Positions 34,918 through 42,189 of a stretch of 52,609 bases of DNA are shown here, piece after piece. Made by a program: the position numbers and the translations under genes. Source of the DNA: an uncultured Clostridia bacterium (lineage in GTDB: Bacteria; Bacillota; Clostridia; TANB77; CAG-508); the NCBI GenBank assembly GCA_944393385.1, contig CALYAA010000011.1:1-52609 (forward strand), in the 5' to 3' direction. The number at the start of each line of letters is the position of its first letter. The first letter of the stretch is position 1. The notes beneath the pieces were generated by a model, which was given only the letters and a program-made list of their open reading frames with translations, did no database searches and was not told the origin of the DNA.

Positions 34918-36393
34918 GTGGTTAATAAGATAAAGGAAAATAAAGGGATAACAGGTGTTGATGCAACAATTGCAGTAGTAATTTTAATAATTTTTGTACC
35001 ATTAATAGCAAGTTTATTTTCAAATTTAATGAACATAAAACTAAGAAATGAAAGAAAATCAACGGCACTAAATATAGCTATACAAATGATTGAAGGAATA
35101 AAATCAATGGATTATGACAGTGTTATATCAGGAATTACTGTAGAAGATGTTTTAGGACAATCTGGAGATTTAAATAGTGAAATTTTGCCAAATGGATATT
35201 CTATTGATACAATTGCAGTAGTAGAAAAAGAAGACACAAAAGAAGTAACTATATCTGTTGGTTATTTACAAAATAATAAAAAAGAAAGTATAGAACTAAG
35301 TACAATAATTGCTCCAAAAGTAGAAAGTGAAGAAAAGTTAGAATTAATTGGAGAAATAGTAAATCCAAAATCAACATATGAAGAAAATGATGACATAGAA
35401 TATGAAATTACTTTAAACAATATTGGAGACATTACTTTATATAATGTACATATATCACTAGAAAAATTAGAAAATCAATATGGAGAAACATATGGAACTC
35501 AAGAATGGGATCTTACAGAACCATTTACAGCAGGTTCTACTGAAAAAATAACAACAAATTTTCTAGCTAGAAATGGTATATGGGATGCACATTTTAAAGT
35601 AACTGCTACAACACAGCAAGACGGAGGAGATACAATAGAATATACAAGAGAAATGTTTGTATATAGATTAACAGTTAAAGACAAAATGATTGTAAAATTA
35701 GAAATAATTAATGATTCTCAAGATGATGCTGGTTATAATTTAGGAGAAATAGTTGAATTTAAAACAGTAATAACAAATACAGGAACATCTACAATAAAAG
35801 GAATATCTATAGAATCACCAGACGGATTTGAAGAAAATGTTGTAGAAAGAATAGAACCAGGAGAAACCAAAGAAGTTGAAGGATATGAATATGAAATAAA
35901 AGAAGAAGATATAGGAAAAGGTACTTTACAATATTCAGTTAAAGTTACAACAACTGAACCTGCAATGGAACAAACAGTAGAAACAACATTTAGAGTCTTA
36001 GATGTAATATCTGTATTAAATGTTGAGTTTATAGAAACAAGTAATCCAAAAGAAGATAATACATATAATTATTATAAAGATGATGGTATTGATTTTGAAA
36101 TATCTTTATCTAATATAGGAAATACAAGTTTAAAGAATCTTTCTGTTAAATTATACTTTGGTAATGAAGGTAGTGATTTATATGATTACTCTTATGGTTG
36201 GAATATAGACATTGGAATAAATTCAATGAAAACAATCAAGAAAACAGTATTACCAACTGATATAAGATTTGAAAACTTTACAGGAGAAAAAGTTGCATTT
36301 GTAGAAATTATAGATGAAAATGGAAATGTAACCAAAAGTAAAAATATTAAGATAAAATTAGATAATACAGATGATAATGAAGCAGTTGAATGA
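34918..36393 (+). CDS. Large PilV-like pilin with CARDB-like repeat domains
   Basis: 491 residues from a GTG start at 34918, 8 nt after GAAAGGGA. Leader MVNKIKENKG, then ITGVDATIAVVILIIFVPL: a prepilin-like signal with Asp at mature position 5. The adjoining helix (KSTALNIAIQMIEGIKSMDY) is like PilV/GspI minor pilins. From about residue 125 there are three immunoglobulin-like CARDB/DUF11-type domains (YEITLNNIGDITLYNVHISL; FKTVITNTGTSTIKGISIES; FEISLSNIGNTSLKNLSVKL). This combination suggests a pilus-tip or surface adhesin. It lies 3.7 kb from the pilus operon but on the same strand. Confidence 0.72.
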   Translation: MVNKIKENKGITGVDATIAVVILIIFVPLIASLFSNLMNIKLRNERKSTALNIAIQMIEGIKSMDYDSVISGITVEDVLGQSGDLNSEILPNGYSIDTIAVVEKEDTKEVTISVGYLQNNKKESIELSTIIAPKVESEEKLELIGEIVNPKSTYEENDDIEYEITLNNIGDITLYNVHISLEKLENQYGETYGTQEWDLTEPFTAGSTEKITTNFLARNGIWDAHFKVTATTQQDGGDTIEYTREMFVYRLTVKDKMIVKLEIINDSQDDAGYNLGEIVEFKTVITNTGTSTIKGISIESPDGFEENVVERIEPGETKEVEGYEYEIKEEDIGKGTLQYSVKVTTTEPAMEQTVETTFRVLDVISVLNVEFIETSNPKEDNTYNYYKDDGIDFEISLSNIGNTSLKNLSVKLYFGNEGSDLYDYSYGWNIDIGINSMKTIKKTVLPTDIRFENFTGEKVAFVEIIDENGNVTKSKNIKIKLDNTDDNEAVE

Positions 36394-36507
36394 TAAAAAA
36401 AATAATATACTAACCAATATTATATAAAAAGTTACAAATGTGAGCTTTTGAGGTTTTCATTTTACAGTCGAAAACACAAAACTAGATTAGTACATTTAAA
36501 AAGAAAT

Positions 36508-36561
36508 AAGGATAAGGTTGAAAAATATTTCTTTTATAACCAGATTTATGCCTAGGAAGGA
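36508..36561 (+). promoter_or_regulatory. Repeated leader motif before xseB
   Basis: Reads AAGGATAAGGTTGAAAAA, a short GGTT/AACC hairpin, then AGATTTATGCCT directly against the RBS AGGAAGGAATG. The same order occurs before fhs (37353-37412). GCCT could pair with the RBS or with the upstream AAGG. Confidence 0.35.
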
Positions 36562-36573
36562 ATGATATTAGAT

Positions 36574-36804
36574 ATGGAAGAAAAAAATTTTGAACAATCT
36601 ATGCAAGATTTAGAAAAAATTGTTACAGAATTAGAAAAAGGTGATTTAAATTTAGATGAATCAGTTAAAAAATTTGAAGAAGGAATGAAATTAGCAAAAC
36701 AATGTAACAATATGTTAGAAAAAGCAGAAAAGAAAATTACAATTTTATTAGAAAAAGATGGTGAATTAGAAGAAAAAGATTTTATAGAAGATAATAATAC
36801 TTAA
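36574..36804 (+). CDS. xseB: Exodeoxyribonuclease VII small subunit
   Basis: 76 residues: NFEQSMQDLEKIVTELEKGDLNLDESVKKFEEGM is the whole-family signature (here cited by its LEKIVxxLExGDLxLDES core). XseB forms a coiled-coil complex with XseA; no xseA is in the window. The preferred start is ATG 36574, since the ATG at 36562 touches the RBS. 22 nt upstream of the YuiD-type gene. Confidence 0.92.
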   Translation: MEEKNFEQSMQDLEKIVTELEKGDLNLDESVKKFEEGMKLAKQCNNMLEKAEKKITILLEKDGELEEKDFIEDNNT

Positions 36805-36826
36805 AAATAGCATGTGAGGAAATAAA

Positions 36827-37267
36827 ATGAGTGACTTTCAAAAATTTATAACAAATAAATATTTATATGTACCACTAATGTTATGGTTTAGTATACAGAC
36901 ATTTAAAGTTATATATGAATTGATAAAAACAAAAAAATTTAATTTTAAAAGAATTATAGGAGCTGGTGGAATGCCAAGCTCCCATTCTGCAATTACAATG
37001 TGTATTTCCACAATGATAGGAAAAAGTTCAGGATTTGATTCTAGTATATATGCACTTTCATTAATAGTAGCACTAGTTGTTATGTATGATGCTGCAGGAG
37101 TTAGACGTGCAGCAGGAAAACAAGCAAAACTTTTAAATAAAATTATAGACACACCAGGACTTACAAATGTGCAAGTACAAGAAAAATTGGTAGAAGTATT
37201 AGGTCATACACCAATTCAAGTTTTTGTAGGAGCATTACTTGGAATAATTATAGGAATGATTGCATAA
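36827..37267 (+). CDS. Divergent PAP2 family protein (YuiD-type, DUF212)
   Basis: 146 residues, membrane protein. GAGGMPSSHSA is the modified phosphatase-type motif of this family, followed by VVMYDAAGVRRAAGKQA and LGHTPIQVFVGALLGI. The family is distantly related to PAP2 phosphatases; the substrate is unknown. TGAGGAAA precedes the ATG; probably co-transcribed with xseB. Confidence 0.85.
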   Translation: MSDFQKFITNKYLYVPLMLWFSIQTFKVIYELIKTKKFNFKRIIGAGGMPSSHSAITMCISTMIGKSSGFDSSIYALSLIVALVVMYDAAGVRRAAGKQAKLLNKIIDTPGLTNVQVQEKLVEVLGHTPIQVFVGALLGIIIGMIA

Positions 37268-37352
37268 TTTTATAATTAATATAAAAATTAAAAATATTAT
37301 AAATATAGCAAGTAATTTTTTTAATTAATATTAAGATATTAATTAGAAAGAT

Positions 37353-37412
37353 AAAGGAATAGGGTTGAAAACTAATTGCATTTCGACCAAATTTCTGCCT
37401 TGAGAAAGGAAT
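37353..37412 (+). promoter_or_regulatory. Repeated leader motif before fhs
   Basis: AAAGGAATAGGGTTGAAAA, then hairpin GGTTG/CGACC, then AAATTTCTGCCTT next to the RBS GAGAAAGGAATG. Parallels the xseB leader. It does not match the ZTP or THF riboswitch consensus that I know for folate genes. Confidence 0.4.
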
Positions 37413-37422
37413 GAAATTAAAT

Positions 37423-39078
37423 ATGACAGATATAGAAATTGCAAAAAAAGTTAAATTAAAAAAAATTGATGAAATTGCCAAACAATTGAATATAAAAGAT
37501 GAAGATATCGAATTATATGGAAAATATAAAGCCAAAATTTCAAATCCAGAAAAATATAAAAATAATCAAGATGGAAAATTAATACTAGTAACAGCTATGA
37601 GTCCAACACCATTAGGAGAAGGAAAAACAACAATATCAATATCTATTGCAGACGGATTAAGAAGAATAGGAAAAAATTCAATATTAGCATTAAGAGAACC
37701 ATCACTTGGACCAGTATTTGGAATAAAAGGAGGAGCAACAGGAGGAGGATATGCTCAAGTAGCGCCAATGGAAGACATAAATTTACACTTTACAGGAGAT
37801 ATCCATGCAATAACATCAGCAAATAATTTACTATCAGCAATGATAGATAACCACATTTATTTTGGAAACGAATTACAAATTAATGAAGTAGTATGGAAAA
37901 GATGTGTGGACTTAAATGATAGGCAATTAAGAGTAGTTGAAACTGGCTTATCTGGAGAAAGCAAAATAGTTCCAAGAAAAGATGGATTTGATATATCTGT
38001 AGCATCTGAAATAATGGCAATTTTATGTTTGTCTGAAAATATAAAAGATTTAAAACAAAGACTAGGAAATATATTAATAGGATACAACAAAAACGAAGAA
38101 CCAGTATTTGCAAAAGACTTAAAAGCAGAAGGAGCAATGGCAGTATTACTAAAAGATGCAATAAAACCAAATTTAGTACAAACACTAGAACATACTCCAG
38201 CACTAATTCATGGAGGACCATTTGCAAATATTGCACATGGTTGTAATTCTATAATAGCAACAAAACTAGCAATGAAATTATCTGACTATACAGTAACAGA
38301 AGCAGGTTTTGGAGCAGATTTAGGAGCAGAAAAATTCTTAGATATAAAATGTAGAAAAGCAAATATAAAACCAAATGTAGTTATATGTGTTGCAACAATA
38401 AAAGCACTAAAATATCATGGAGGAGCTCCAAAAGAAGAAATTCTAAACGAAAATTTTGAATGTTTACAAAAAGGAATGGAAAATTTATATAAACATATTG
38501 ACAATATCCAAAATAAATTTGGACTAAATATAATTGTAGCACTTAATAAATACAACACAGACACAAAAGAAGAATTAGAATATGTACAAAAAGAATTAAC
38601 AAAAAGAAATATAGAATCAAGCATTGTTGAAAGTTGGGCAAAAGGCGGAGAAGGAGCAATAGATATCTCAAATAAAATTATTCAAATATGTGAGAAAAAA
38701 AATAATTTTAAATATATATATGATTTAGAAGACTCTATAGAAAACAAAATAGAAAAAATAGCAAAACAAATATATGGAGCAAAAAAAGTCACTTTAATGC
38801 CAAATGCTTTAAAGAAAATAGATAAATTCAAAAAAATGGGCTATACAAATCTACCAATATGTATAGCAAAAACACAATATTCATTTTCAGATAATCCAAA
38901 AGATATAACAATAACAAGCAATTTTGAAATAACAATAAAAGATTTAGACTTAAAACTAGGAGCAGGATTTATAGTAGCATATGCAGGAAATATATTAACA
39001 ATGCCAGGACTACCAAAAGTTCCTGCCGCAGAAAACATAGATATTGATGAAAATGAAGAAATTGTAGGAATATTTTAG
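37423..39078 (+). CDS. fhs: Formate-tetrahydrofolate ligase
   Basis: 551 residues from ATG 37423. Makes 10-formyl-THF from formate, THF and ATP. Nucleotide-binding TAMSPTPLGEGKTTISI, LREPSLGPVFGIKGGATGGG, DIHAITSANNLL, TEAGFGADLGAEKF and MPGLPKVPAAENID are all intact. Supplies one-carbon units for purines or, with a Wood-Ljungdahl set not seen here, acetogenesis. folA follows about 105 nt later on the same strand. Confidence 0.97.
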   Translation: MTDIEIAKKVKLKKIDEIAKQLNIKDEDIELYGKYKAKISNPEKYKNNQDGKLILVTAMSPTPLGEGKTTISISIADGLRRIGKNSILALREPSLGPVFGIKGGATGGGYAQVAPMEDINLHFTGDIHAITSANNLLSAMIDNHIYFGNELQINEVVWKRCVDLNDRQLRVVETGLSGESKIVPRKDGFDISVASEIMAILCLSENIKDLKQRLGNILIGYNKNEEPVFAKDLKAEGAMAVLLKDAIKPNLVQTLEHTPALIHGGPFANIAHGCNSIIATKLAMKLSDYTVTEAGFGADLGAEKFLDIKCRKANIKPNVVICVATIKALKYHGGAPKEEILNENFECLQKGMENLYKHIDNIQNKFGLNIIVALNKYNTDTKEELEYVQKELTKRNIESSIVESWAKGGEGAIDISNKIIQICEKKNNFKYIYDLEDSIENKIEKIAKQIYGAKKVTLMPNALKKIDKFKKMGYTNLPICIAKTQYSFSDNPKDITITSNFEITIKDLDLKLGAGFIVAYAGNILTMPGLPKVPAAENIDIDENEEIVGIF

Positions 39079-39183
39079 AACAAAAAATATATTAACTTTT
39101 TAAATTTTTTAAATTTCATAGACAAAAATTTTAGATTTTAATAAAATTTTACAATTTATAACATAATGAAAGGAAGTATAAAA

Positions 39184-39675
39184 ATGTTAAGCATAATAGT
39201 AGCAAAGGCAAAAAATAATGTAATAGGAAAAAATAACAAATTAATTTGGGGGTTACCAGCAGAATCAAAAAAATTCAAAGAATTAACAGAAGGCAAAACA
39301 GTAATAATGGGAAGAAAAACATATGAAACATTAGGACAATTTTTAAGAGAAAGAAAGAAGATTGTATTTTCCAACAACCCAGACTTTAGAATAGATAATA
39401 AAGACACAGAAGTAATTCACTCAATGTTACAAATACAACAATACATAGAAGATAAAGACAATGAATATTTTGTAATAGGTGGAGCAATGATTTACAATTT
39501 ACTAATGCCATATGTTAAAAAAATGTATGTAACTGAACTAGACCAAGAATTTGAAGGAGATGCAGTATTTCCAAGAATTAATGAAACAATTTGGAAAGAA
39601 GTTTCAAGAGAACCAAAAAAGAAAGACGAAGACCATGATTTAGAATATGAATTCGTTACATATGAAAGGAAATAA
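39184..39675 (+). CDS. folA: Dihydrofolate reductase
   Basis: 163 residues: MLSIIVAKAKNNVIGKNNKLIWGLP, KTVIMGRKTYETLG and FVIGGAMIYNLLMPYVKKMYVTEL are diagnostic (each seen in the frame; the NADPH site is GGAMIY). The start at 39184 is 9 nt after AAAGGA. Regenerates THF. Terminator follows. Confidence 0.95.
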   Translation: MLSIIVAKAKNNVIGKNNKLIWGLPAESKKFKELTEGKTVIMGRKTYETLGQFLRERKKIVFSNNPDFRIDNKDTEVIHSMLQIQQYIEDKDNEYFVIGGAMIYNLLMPYVKKMYVTELDQEFEGDAVFPRINETIWKEVSREPKKKDEDHDLEYEFVTYERK

Positions 39676-39681
39676 CAAAAA

Positions 39682-39724
39682 GAACCAGTACTAAATTACA
39701 AATGTAAAAAGTACTGGTTTCAAT
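39682..39724 (+). terminator. Terminator after folA
   Basis: 11-bp arms (39682-39692 and 39710-39720), followed by TTTCAATTTT. Confidence 0.75.
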
Positions 39725-39865
39725 TTTATAAAATTATTCGTTAAAAAATTCAGATTGTTCTCCACCTTTACTAAATTATTATTCACAACAGCAAACGAAA
39801 TTGTAGAATAATTTGTTTTATCGTAATTGCCATTATAAATTTTTGCAAAACTTACTTGCCATAAA

Positions 39866-40261
39866 TCAATATAAGACAATTATAATCCTTTCATTATAGT
39901 TCAAATTTTTTATTATATCAAAGAAATTTAAATCATTTTCTATATCAATAATGTTATTAGTTTTTATATAATCTAGATTGTATTCATCAATTGATACATC
40001 ATTTTTATATTTTCTTCTATAAATTCTATTACATTTATTTATCAAAATTGTAATAACCCATTTTTTAAATTTATTTGGACTATTAAGTTTTTTTATTGAT
40101 TTATATGTTTCAATCATTGTTTCTTGAACAGCATCAGCAATGTCATCTTCATTTGATATTCTTGTTTTAACAATTTTATATAAGTCATCATTAATTGATA
40201 AAATTAGTTTTGTAAAAGCTTCTTCATTTCCATTTTGAGCACTCAAAATTAGTTCTTCCAA
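39866..40261 (-). pseudogene. Truncated ECF-type sigma factor
   Basis: 131 residues from a TTG start (AAAGGAGG 5 nt ahead). Region 2 is good: NGNEEAFTKLI, DIADAVQETMIETYKSI, FKKWVITILINKCNRIYRRK. Region 4 begins (LNYNERIIIVLY) but a TGA stops it where the helix-turn-helix should start. Downstream the minus strand has only a patchy remnant in another frame (YIDLWQVSFAKIYN). Without region 4.2 it cannot recognise a -35 element normally. Most likely a decayed gene; a frameshift at the end of region 4.1 is the alternative. Confidence 0.65.
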
Positions 40262-40364
40262 TTTGTCCTCCTTTCATAAGTACATCATTTTATATAGTAT
40301 ACTATAAATACATTTATTAAGAGTCCATTAATTTAACTTTTTCTTTCAAATTTTAATCAAAAAT

Positions 40365-40385
40365 TAAAATTTACTATTGCAAAAA
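40365..40385 (+). repeat. 21-bp direct repeat, left copy
   Basis: TAAAATTTACTATTGCAAAA plus A, identical to 41370-41390. The pair brackets the ORF6N gene. Confidence 0.8.
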
Positions 40386-40478
40386 ATGAACAAATTTTTG
40401 CGTTTATGTTGTATTTTGCTGAAAATTATAATATAATATGTAATAACAAGGAATAATTTAAAAGAAAGGTGTGATGCC

Positions 40479-41363
40479 ATGGAAGAAAATAAATTAGTAA
40501 TTCAAAATGAAATATCAAATGAAGAAATAAAAAAATTAATACATACAATAAGAGGCAAACAAGTAATGCTAGATAGTGATGTGGCAAGACAGTATCATTA
40601 TGAGGTTAGGAGAATTAATGAAACTGTAAAAAGAAATATAGAACGTTTTCCGATTGATTTTTGTTTTCAATTAACAAAAACTGAGTATGAAGTTTTGAAG
40701 TCGCAATATGCGACTTCAAATAGTCGAGGAGGAAAGCAAAAATTACCGTATGTTTTTACAGAAAAAGGAATTCTTATGCTTTCAGGATTACTAAAAAATG
40801 AAATAGCAATTGAAGTAAGTATAAGAATAATAGAAGCTTTTGTAGAAATGAGAAAATTCTTTTCTGCAAATGGGCAACTATTTGAAAGATTAACAAATGT
40901 AGAATATAAACTTTTAGAACACGACAAAAAATTTGATGAAATTTTTAATCAATTAGAACAAGAAGATAATATAAAACAAAAAATATTTTTTGAAGGTCAA
41001 ATATATGATGCATATAGTCTAATTATAGATATTATCAAAAAGGCTAATAAAAAAATTCAAATTATAGATAATTATATTGATGATAGTATTTTAAAAATGC
41101 TAACTAAAAAGAAAAATAATGTAGAGGTAGTTATTTTAACATCTAACAAAAGTCAAATTCAAAATTTAGATATTCAAAAATTTAATAAAGAATATCCAGT
41201 ATTAAAAGTTGCTATAACAAATAAATTTCATGATCGATTTATTATAATAGATAATAAAGAGATGTATCATTTAGGCGCTTCAATTAAAGATTTAGGTAAA
41301 AAATGTTTTGGAATTAATAAAATTGAAGATATGGAAATTATAAAAAAAATAATTAATTTATAA
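40479..41363 (+). CDS. ORF6N-domain protein with PLD-like C-terminus
   Basis: 294 residues. ORF6N DNA-binding domain at about 15-120: IRGKQVMLDSDVARQYHYEV, NIERFPIDFCFQLT, KLPYVFTEKGILMLSGLL. Such domains occur in phage antirepressors and mobile elements. A coiled-coil linker (about 125-160) leads to a phospholipase-D-like domain ending HDRFIIIDNKEMYHLGASIKDLGKK (HxxFIIID-type half motif; only one such motif). GAAAGGTG precedes the ATG. No other phage genes are nearby; the gene is bracketed by a 21-bp direct repeat, so it may be a small transferred cassette. Role unknown: regulatory or defence functions are possible. Confidence 0.8.
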   Translation: MEENKLVIQNEISNEEIKKLIHTIRGKQVMLDSDVARQYHYEVRRINETVKRNIERFPIDFCFQLTKTEYEVLKSQYATSNSRGGKQKLPYVFTEKGILMLSGLLKNEIAIEVSIRIIEAFVEMRKFFSANGQLFERLTNVEYKLLEHDKKFDEIFNQLEQEDNIKQKIFFEGQIYDAYSLIIDIIKKANKKIQIIDNYIDDSILKMLTKKKNNVEVVILTSNKSQIQNLDIQKFNKEYPVLKVAITNKFHDRFIIIDNKEMYHLGASIKDLGKKCFGINKIEDMEIIKKIINL

Positions 41364-41369
41364 ATATAA

Positions 41370-41390
41370 TAAAATTTACTATTGCAAAAA
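41370..41390 (+). repeat. 21-bp direct repeat, right copy
   Basis: Identical to 40365-40385. It includes TTGCAA, which serves as the -35 of the T-box promoter. Confidence 0.8.
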
Positions 41391-41409
41391 TAAAAAAACG
41401 TGATATAAT
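41382..41409 (+). promoter_or_regulatory. Promoter of the ileS T-box unit
   Basis: TTGCAA (41382-41387), 16-bp spacer, TATAAT (41404-41409). Confidence 0.65.
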
Positions 41410-41423
41410 AACAAAAAAACAAG

Positions 41424-41797
41424 AACTAGGACAATACAAATAATATAATATCTTTACAGAGAATCAAACACAAGGTGAGAGTTTGAAAGTAAAAATTATT
41501 TAGCAAAATTGCTATAAGTTATTTGTAAAATAATAATCATACAAGTAATTTATGTTATCACCTAGTTAAGTTGCAAAACTGAACATAAATTTTAATATAT
41601 AATTTAAAAAGTAAGTTTTGCCGTATATCTGCGTTAAAGATATTGAGAGAGTAGTCAAAAATTTTGTGAGGAGATAAAAATTAACTTTACAAAATATAAA
41701 TAATAAATTTAGATAAAAGATTACTAAAATAGGTGGTACCGCGGAGATAATTCGTCCTAACATACAAAAAAATGTATGCTAGGGCATTTTTTTTGTA
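41424..41797 (+). promoter_or_regulatory. T-box leader, isoleucine-specific
   Basis: Stem I base is AACTAGG (41424-41430) paired with CCTAGTT (41561-41567). The specifier ATC (Ile), 41557-41559, sits directly 5' of that closing strand. The apical AGAG/GGTGAGAG elements are at about 41457-41486. A stem III-like TATCT/AGATA follows at about 41624-41643. The T-box sequence AGGTGGTACCGCGG is at 41731-41744. The terminator spans 41754-41797 (stem with CATACA/TGTATG, then T8). Uncharged tRNA-Ile would stabilise the antiterminator and switch on DUF1653-ileS. Confidence 0.93.
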
Positions 41798-41850
41798 TAC
41801 AACAAAAAAACTAGCACCTAAATTTGCAAATAAAAAAGGAGGAGAAGAGG

Positions 41851-42102
41851 ATGCAAGAACTAAAAATCAAAGGAATTTACAAGCACTTTAAAGGAGACTA
41901 CTACTTGGTAGAAGATGTAGCCAAAGACTCTGAAACACAAGAAGAATTTGTAGTATACAGGAAATTATATGAAGACTGTGGACTATGGATAAGACCAAAG
42001 AAAATGTTTTTATCAGAAGTAGACCACGAAAAATATCCAAATGTAACGCAAAAATACAGATTTGAACTACAAGACATACCAAGCAAAAAAAAGCAAAAAT
42101 AG
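41851..42102 (+). CDS. DUF1653 protein
   Basis: 83 residues: KIKGIYKHFKGDYYLVEDVA and WIRPKKMFLSEVD are the DUF1653 signature; the function of this family is not known. AGGAGG precedes the ATG at 41851. It sits between the Ile T-box and ileS, so it is expressed in response to isoleucine starvation. Its stop codon overlaps the first unit of the GAACCGACCCC repeat. Confidence 0.85.
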   Translation: MQELKIKGIYKHFKGDYYLVEDVAKDSETQEEFVVYRKLYEDCGLWIRPKKMFLSEVDHEKYPNVTQKYRFELQDIPSKKKQK

Positions 42103-42162
42103 GAACCGACCCTAGAAAAAAAGAGAACCGACCCCAGACGATTTGGGAACCGACCCCAGACA
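42102..42162 (+). repeat. Three GGAACCGACCCCAGA-type repeat units
   Basis: Units at about 42102-42116 (CCCTAGA variant), 42123-42138 and 42145-42160, between the DUF1653 gene and ileS. GC-rich against the background. Similar GGGAACCGACCCC words occur as dispersed intergenic repeats in clostridia (from memory). Confidence 0.75.
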
Positions 42163-42189
42163 GACAAAAATAGTAAAGGAGGATTTATT

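Noticed and set aside
37353..37412. ZTP or THF riboswitch before fhs
   Set aside because: The known consensus sequences for both are absent.
39691..39879. 62-codon minus-strand frame after the sigma factor
   Set aside because: No start or RBS of its own; overlaps the folA terminator. At most a remnant of sigma region 4.
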